Source of the DNA: Clostridiales bacterium
Lineage (GTDB): Bacteria > Bacillota > Clostridia > Oscillospirales > Oscillospiraceae
Length of the DNA stretch: 64,000 bases
Reading direction: 5' to 3'
NCBI GenBank assembly: GCA_004554585.1
Contig: SFLH01000007.1
Location: forward strand, 1 to 64,000
Positions 59,453-64,000 of the stretch are shown piece after piece. Position 1 is the stretch's first letter. Each line of letters opens with the position of its first letter. The notes under the pieces are model-generated. The model ran no database searches. It was not told the origin of the DNA and saw only the letters and a program-made list of their open reading frames with translations. Made by a program: the position numbers and the translations under genes.

Positions 59453-60100
59453 TTATTCTCCCTGCTGCTTCTGAAAGTGATCGCACCAGGGGCGCAGAGC
59501 GCAGTTGGGGCAGTCGGGCTTTCGGGCCCGGCAGACCGCTCGGCCGTGGAGGACCAACCGGTGGCAGAAGTCGTTGGACTCCTCAGGTGGCAGGCAGGCC
59601 CGGAGCTGCTTTTCCACCTTGCCCGGGTCTTTGGTGCCGTCAGTGAGGCCCAGCAGGCCGGTGATGCGGATGCAGTGGGTGTCCGCCACCACCACCCCGG
59701 GGGTGTGGTGGACGTCCCCCAAGATCAGGTTGGCCGTCTTTCGGCCCACCCCGGGCAGGGTGAGCAGTTCCTCCATGGTGCCGGGGACCTTTCCCCCGTA
59801 CTCCGACAGGAGCATCCGGGAGGCCAGGACGATGTCCTTGGCCTTGGCCCGGAAAAAGCCGCAGGAGTGGATGTAAGGCTCCACCTGGGCCGGCTCCGCC
59901 TGGGCCAGGTCCTCCAGGGTGGGAAAGCGGGCAAAGAGGGCGGGGGTGACCTGATTGACCCGTTCGTCGGTGCACTGGGCGGACAGGCGGGTGGCAAAGA
60001 GAAGCTCGTAGTCCTTTTGATACTGCAGAGAGCAGATCCCGTCGGGGTAGCAGTCCTTCAAGGTCTGGACGATGGCGGCAACTTCCGTGGGACTTTTCAT
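59453..60100 (-). CDS. nth: endonuclease III
   Basis: A 215-residue base-excision repair glycosylase/lyase for oxidised pyrimidines. LPGVGRKTANLILG is the helix-hairpin-helix with the catalytic Lys, VADTHCIRIT holds the catalytic Asp, and CRARKPDCPNCALRPWC is the C-terminal [4Fe-4S] loop. The start at 60100 (MKSPTEVAAIV) with AAAGG upstream is preferred to a longer TTG frame. Convergent with feo, divergent from glyA. Confidence 0.94.
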   Translation of the reverse strand: MKSPTEVAAIVQTLKDCYPDGICSLQYQKDYELLFATRLSAQCTDERVNQVTPALFARFPTLEDLAQAEPAQVEPYIHSCGFFRAKAKDIVLASRMLLSEYGGKVPGTMEELLTLPGVGRKTANLILGDVHHTPGVVVADTHCIRITGLLGLTDGTKDPGKVEKQLRACLPPEESNDFCHRLVLHGRAVCRARKPDCPNCALRPWCDHFQKQQGE

Positions 60101-60173
60101 AAATGTTACCCTTTCCTTTTTTTCTGTGGGGATTTTTGTGAAAATAGTATAGCACAAAGTGACGGCCCAGTCA

Positions 60174-60202
60174 TTGGATTTTTTTGAGAAGTGGAGTATA
60201 AT
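60174..60202 (+). promoter_or_regulatory. glyA promoter
   Basis: TTGGAT, 17 bp spacer, TATAAT (60197-60202). Confidence 0.7.
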
Positions 60203-60266
60203 GGAAAAACGCAAACCCGCTGCAATTGGAGATTTCCAGAAATTCTAAATAAAAGGAGCGAATATC

Positions 60267-61511
60267 GTGGTCAAAGATGTCATCGATTTCCTGATCCAGC
60301 AGGACCCCCAGGTGGGCAACGCCGTCAAAGCGGAGTATGACCGCCAGCGCAGAAACATCGAGCTGATCGCCTCGGAGAACTTCGTCAGCGAGGCCGTGCT
60401 GGCCGCTGCCTCTTCCGTGCTTACCAACAAATACGCAGAGGGCTATCCCGGCAAGCGTTACTATGGTGGCTGCGAATGTGTTGACGTGGTGGAAGAGATT
60501 GCCCGGGAGCGGGCCAAGGCCCTTTTCGGTGCTGACCACGTGAACGTGCAGCCCCACAGCGGCGCCTCCGCCAACTACGCCGTCTACCAGGCCCTGTGCA
60601 ACGTGGGCGACACCGTCATGGGCATGAACCTGGACAACGGTGGCCATCTGACCCACGGCAGCCCGGTCAACTACTCCGGCATCAACTACAACATCGTCCC
60701 CTACGGCGTGGACCCCAAGACCCACCGCATCGACTACGATCAGGTTCGCGACCTGGCCAAGCAGTGCAAGCCCAAGATGATCATCGCCGGCGCCTCCGCC
60801 TATCCCCGGATCATCGACTTTAAGGCCTTCCGGGAGATCGCCGACGAAGTGGGCGCCTACCTCTTCGTGGACATGGCCCACATTGCCGGCCTGGTGGCCA
60901 CCGGCCTGCACCCCTCCCCCGTGCCCTACGCCGACGTGGTCACCACCACCACCCACAAGACCCTGCGCGGTCCCCGGGGCGGCGTGATCCTGTGCAAGGA
61001 AGAGCACGCCAAGAAGATCGACAAGGCCATCTTCCCCGGCTCCCAGGGCGGCCCCCTGATGCACATCATCACCGCCAAGGCCGTGGCCTTCGGCGAGGCC
61101 ATGAAGCCCGAGTTCAAGACCTATCAGGAGCAGGTGCTCAAGAACGCCAAGGTCCTGGCCCAGAGCCTCACCGACGCCGGCTTCCAGCTGGTCTCCGGCG
61201 GCACCGACAACCACCTGATGCTGGTGGACCTGCGCCCGGCCAACATCACCGGCAAGGAGCTGGAGAAGCGCCTGGACCAGGTGAACATCACCGTGAACAA
61301 AAACACCATCCCCGACGATCCCCAGTCCCCCTTCGTCACCAGCGGCATCCGCGTGGGCGTGCCTGCCGCCACCAGCCGCGGCCTGCGGGAGGAGGACATG
61401 AAGGTCATCGGCCAGCTCATCTGGCAGACCGCCACCGAGTTTGAGACCAAGCAGGATGACATCCGCGCCGCCGTGGCTGCCATCACCGCCAAGTATCCCA
61501 TGTACGAGTGA
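60267..61511 (+). CDS. glyA: serine hydroxymethyltransferase
   Basis: A 414-residue PLP enzyme that interconverts serine and glycine and loads tetrahydrofolate with a one-carbon unit. ELIASENFVS opens the substrate site, VDMAHIAGLVA carries the cofactor Asp, and TTTTHKTLRGPRGG holds the PLP lysine. SHMT length is normal. The GTG start at 60267 has AAAGGAG upstream. Own promoter and terminator; divergent from nth. Confidence 0.96.
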   Translation: MVKDVIDFLIQQDPQVGNAVKAEYDRQRRNIELIASENFVSEAVLAAASSVLTNKYAEGYPGKRYYGGCECVDVVEEIARERAKALFGADHVNVQPHSGASANYAVYQALCNVGDTVMGMNLDNGGHLTHGSPVNYSGINYNIVPYGVDPKTHRIDYDQVRDLAKQCKPKMIIAGASAYPRIIDFKAFREIADEVGAYLFVDMAHIAGLVATGLHPSPVPYADVVTTTTHKTLRGPRGGVILCKEEHAKKIDKAIFPGSQGGPLMHIITAKAVAFGEAMKPEFKTYQEQVLKNAKVLAQSLTDAGFQLVSGGTDNHLMLVDLRPANITGKELEKRLDQVNITVNKNTIPDDPQSPFVTSGIRVGVPAATSRGLREEDMKVIGQLIWQTATEFETKQDDIRAAVAAITAKYPMYE

Positions 61512-61544
61512 GCCGAGATCTGGCGCGCTCCCCCATTGCCAACA

Positions 61545-61586
61545 AACAGGAGGACGGCAGTCTGCCGCCCTCCTGTTCCTTTTTGA
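61545..61586 (+). terminator. glyA terminator
   Basis: AACAGGAGG-CGGCAG / TGCCGCCCTCCTGTT stem followed by CCTTTTT. Confidence 0.82.
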
Positions 61587-61676
61587 CCCCATACAGGCTC
61601 GCACAGCCCCGTAGACCTGGCTCGCGTCACATGATATAATGCGAACAGAAAACCTGGACTGAGGAGGACGGCAACC

Positions 61677-62135
61677 ATGAGAAGATATCTGCTGGACAGG
61701 CTGATGAACTGGCTGAGCCTGCTGTTGCTGCTGGGCACGACGGTGTTTCTGGTGGTTTCCTGGCCGCGCATCCCGTCGGAGGTTCCCATGCACTTCAACG
61801 CTTTGGGAGAGATTGACCGCTGGGGCGGCAAAGGCGGGCTGCTGGTCCTGCCGGTGATCGGCTGGGCAGTCTACGTCCTGATGACGGTGGTGGAGCACTT
61901 TCCCAGCCTCTGGAACACCGGTGTCCAGATTACCGTGGAAAACCGGGCGCGAGTCTACCGGCTGTTGGGGCATCTGCTGAGCACCCTCAAGTGCTTGACC
62001 ACAGCCATGTTCGCCGGACTCACCCTCTGGTGCGCCCTGGCCCGGTCCCTGCCGGGATGGTTCTTGCCGGTGATGCTGGTGGTCCTGTTCGGGGACATGA
62101 TCTACTGGCTGGTCCGGGTGATCCGGGCCCGCTAG
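61677..62135 (+). CDS. DUF1648 domain membrane protein
   Basis: A 152-residue protein with four or five helices. LPVVS-like WPRIPSEVPMHFNALGEIDRWGGK is the extracytoplasmic DUF1648 box (PxHxxxxGxxDxWG) found also in SdpI-type immunity proteins. Function unknown; a role in envelope maintenance is possible. GAGGAGG precedes the ATG and TATAAT (about 61635) is a probable -10 box. Confidence 0.85.
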   Translation: MRRYLLDRLMNWLSLLLLLGTTVFLVVSWPRIPSEVPMHFNALGEIDRWGGKGGLLVLPVIGWAVYVLMTVVEHFPSLWNTGVQITVENRARVYRLLGHLLSTLKCLTTAMFAGLTLWCALARSLPGWFLPVMLVVLFGDMIYWLVRVIRAR

Positions 62136-62215
62136 GCCCCAGGAACGGGGCAGCGCAGCACTTGGCCTGCACGGGACCCAAAGTTCTCCCTTTACGGAAA
62201 AGAAGATCGATGTTA

Positions 62216-62257
62216 AAATAAAGAGGATGACCTCCGGTCATTCTCTTTATTTTTTCA
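62216..62257 (+). terminator. terminator between DUF1648 gene and rarA
   Basis: AATAAAGAG-ATGACC / GGTCAT-CTCTTTATT stem followed by TTTT. Confidence 0.75.
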
Positions 62258-62274
62258 CGAGAGGGGGCAGTGCC

Positions 62275-63543
62275 ATGTATCAGCCGCTGGCAGATCGACT
62301 GCGGCCCAAGTCCCTCGACCAAGTGGCGGGGCAGCGGCATATCCTGGGAGAGGACGGCGTGCTGGGACGGATCATCCGGGGAGGCACCATCCCCAACATG
62401 ATCTTCTACGGCCCCTCGGGCACCGGCAAGACCACCGTGGCGGAAATCGCCGCGGCCCGGATCGGCCGGCCCTTCTACCGGCTCAACGCCACCACCGCTT
62501 CTCTGGCGGACATCAAGGCAGTCACCGCCGACGTCGGCACCCTGCTGGCCCCAGATGGGGTGGTGCTGTATCTGGATGAGATCCAGTACTTCAACAAGAA
62601 ACAGCAGCAGTCTCTGCTGGAGTTCATGGAGAACGGAAAGCTCACCCTCATTGCCTCCACCACGGAAAACCCCTACTTTTACGTCTACAATGCCGTGCTC
62701 AGCCGGTCCACGGTCTTTGAGTTCAAACCACTGACACCGGAGGAGATCCTGCCGGTGATCTTACGGGGTATGGAGACCTTGGGCCAGGACCAGGGCGCCG
62801 CGGTGCACTGGGAGCAAGGGGTCCCCGAGTACATTGCCCAGGGCTGCGGCGGGGACGTGCGCAAGTCCCTCAACGCCGTGGAGGCCCTCTTTGCCGCCCA
62901 CGCCCAGGACCGGGGGGAGATCTCCCTCACCCTGGCGGAGACCGCCGCCGTGGCCCAACGCTCGGCCACCCGGTACGACCGGGACGGCGACGTTCACTAC
63001 GACATCCTCTCCGCCTTTCAAAAGTCCATTCGGGGCTCGGACCCCGACGCCGCCGTCCACTATCTGGCCCGGCTGCTGGAGGCTGGAGACCTGATCTCCC
63101 CCTGCCGCCGGCTGATGGTCATGGCCAGCGAGGATGTAGGGCTGGCCCATCCCCAGGCGGTCTCCATCGTCAAGGCCTGCGTGGACAGTGCCAACATGCT
63201 GGGCCTGCCGGAGGCCCGGCTGCCTCTGGCCCAGGCGGCCATTTTCCTGGCCACCTGTCCCAAGTCCAACAGCGGCATCCTGGCCATCGACCGGGCCATG
63301 GTCGACCTGCGGAAAGGGACCACCGGCGAGGTGCCCGCCCACCTGCGGGATTCCCACTACGGCGGGGCCGCCAAGCTGGGCCACGGCCAGACCTACCGCT
63401 ACGCCCACGACTATCCCCACCACTACGTCCAGCAGCAGTATCTCCCCGACGCCTTGAAAGACCGGGTATACTACCACTACGGGGAAAACAAAACCGAGCA
63501 GGCCGCCAAGACCTACTGGGACCGGATCAAAGGGGACGGCTGA
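62275..63543 (+). CDS. rarA: replication-associated recombination protein A
   Basis: A 422-residue AAA+ ATPase (MgsA/WRNIP1 family) acting at stalled replication forks. FYGPSGTGKTT is Walker A, YLDEIQYFNK Walker B (DEI, with usual DEIH changed to DEIQ), ASTTENP sensor 1, GDVRKSLNAVE sensor 2, and the C-terminal domain has MVMASEDVGLAHP. The opening PLADRLRPKSLDQVAGQRHIL is typical. GAGGGGG precedes ATG 62275. Its last 17 bp overlap the convergent S1 gene. Confidence 0.94.
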   Translation: MYQPLADRLRPKSLDQVAGQRHILGEDGVLGRIIRGGTIPNMIFYGPSGTGKTTVAEIAAARIGRPFYRLNATTASLADIKAVTADVGTLLAPDGVVLYLDEIQYFNKKQQQSLLEFMENGKLTLIASTTENPYFYVYNAVLSRSTVFEFKPLTPEEILPVILRGMETLGQDQGAAVHWEQGVPEYIAQGCGGDVRKSLNAVEALFAAHAQDRGEISLTLAETAAVAQRSATRYDRDGDVHYDILSAFQKSIRGSDPDAAVHYLARLLEAGDLISPCRRLMVMASEDVGLAHPQAVSIVKACVDSANMLGLPEARLPLAQAAIFLATCPKSNSGILAIDRAMVDLRKGTTGEVPAHLRDSHYGGAAKLGHGQTYRYAHDYPHHYVQQQYLPDALKDRVYYHYGENKTEQAAKTYWDRIKGDG

Positions 63544-64000
63544 GCGGCGCCGTGTAGTCCCAGCCGGTCAGCTGCCCGGAGGAGATCACATAGGAGAAGG
63601 GGGCCGGCTGGCCGCCCGCCGCCAGTTTTTCCAAAATGGTCAGCTTGATCTTCCGCCGGGCAGGCTGGATGGCCTTGATGTACACGCTGACCCGGTCGTC
63701 CTCGGCCAGGCCCTCGGTCTGGTCGGCCAGGCCCGTAAGGTTGGGGGCCAGTTCCACAAAGGTGCCGTAGGGCTTTACCCCCCGCACCCAGCCAGTTACC
63801 GTCATGCCCGGGGCAAACCGGGCGGCGTTCTCCGCCCAGGTGCCCAGCAGTTCCTTGTGGGACAAATACAGCCGCCCCAGAGCCCGGTCTTGGCCGGTGA
63901 GTACAGCGCAGATCTCCTGGCCCACAGCAAAGCGCCGGTTCGGGTGGGCAATGCGAGAGACCGAGCAGTTCTCAATGCCGATCATGGACGTGACTCCGCA
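63527..64000 (-). CDS. S1 RNA-binding domain protein, C-terminal part (5' end outside the window)
   Basis: The frame is open to the right edge, so at least 157 residues are seen and the N-terminus is missing. MTVTGWVRGVKPYGTFVELAPNLTGLADQTEGLAEDDRVSVYIKAIQPARRKIKLTIL is one complete S1 OB-fold; the preceding part (FAVGQEICAVLTGQDRALGRLYLSHKELLGTW) looks like the end of another. It could be a short clostridial ribosomal protein S1 relative. It lacks a long C-terminal tail. It overlaps the rarA 3' end by 17 bp. Confidence 0.8.
   Translation of the reverse strand, partial: CGVTSMIGIENCSVSRIAHPNRRFAVGQEICAVLTGQDRALGRLYLSHKELLGTWAENAARFAPGMTVTGWVRGVKPYGTFVELAPNLTGLADQTEGLAEDDRVSVYIKAIQPARRKIKLTILEKLAAGGQPAPFSYVISSGQLTGWDYTAPLSRPL

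Noticed and set aside
60171..61973. Long minus-strand frame opposite glyA
   Set aside because: Shadow frame of a highly conserved gene; composition rich in Gly, Val and His with no motifs.
62210..62257. Attenuator for rarA
   Set aside because: The hairpin overlaps the only plausible -10 box, so it is better read as the terminator of the preceding gene.

Overview
The window is a gene-dense, GC-rich chromosomal segment that fits a strictly anaerobic, spore-forming member of the Oscillospiraceae (Flavonifractor/Intestinimonas-like Clostridia). This is an inference from gene content. Sporulation genes (spoIVA, sigK) sit beside superoxide reductase, [FeFe]-hydrogenase maturases (hydE, hydF), an oxygen-sensitive 2-hydroxyacyl-CoA dehydratase/activase pair, SepF, YerC and many Gram-positive-type promoters (TTGACA, 17 bp, TATAAT). 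The first bases match the start of a 16S rRNA leader read leftwards. No prophage, CRISPR array, insertion sequence or plasmid region was seen; this is mostly core chromosome with a few decayed genes.

Layout: 1-363 rRNA operon promoters and leader (minus). 364-3162 small envelope/division genes (zinc-ribbon membrane protein, DUF6485-like, DivIVA-like coiled coil, Zincin_1 metallopeptidase, sepF). 3440-9742 a TetM-like ribosomal GTPase fused to a Rae1/YacP-type NYN nuclease, an SDR enzyme, a SpoT-like HD hydrolase and a cation/proton antiporter behind a structured leader. 9743-13572 an HTH pseudogene, an ABC-F ATPase and a head-to-head pair of GC-rich intergenic repeats. 13573-20431 AEC transporter, purB, a two-gene membrane operon facing an HTH regulator across a 22-bp palindrome, GNAT, coaX and an aminotransferase. 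20517-26963 spoIVA, LUD protein, DUF2974 hydrolase, then the 2-hydroxyacyl-CoA dehydratase and its activase. 27132-33923 two winged-helix regulators leading into citrate synthase, a MATE exporter, a decayed Big_2 fragment, an iron alcohol dehydrogenase, and a Crp/Fnr regulator divergent from superoxide reductase. 34113-37344 lipoprotein-hydE-hydF.

37417-40574 (minus) holds a frameshifted MBOAT O-acetyltransferase, its DHHW partner and a five-tRNA array (Val-Asp-Phe-Gly-Cys). 40878-45666 holds hslO, a methyltransferase, YerC, purA with an attenuator-like leader, sigK and trxA. 45760-49698 holds a BlaI/BlaR1-type operon with two BlaI-like boxes and an MBL hydrolase. 49774-54470 holds an NhaC antiporter and the thiamin genes thiM, thiW and thiC under a TPP riboswitch. 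54507-59275 holds an HTH/small membrane protein operon, then an atypical rsmH, a feoA-feoB fusion and a Cys-rich FeoB partner. 59453-64000 holds nth, glyA, a DUF1648 protein, rarA and the end of an S1-domain gene.

The most interesting items are the GTPase-NYN fusion, the dehydratase-activase fusion with an internal ribosome binding site, the candidate ion riboswitch before the antiporter, and several regulator/operator pairs readable directly from the DNA. Functions come from remembered family motifs; no searches were run.
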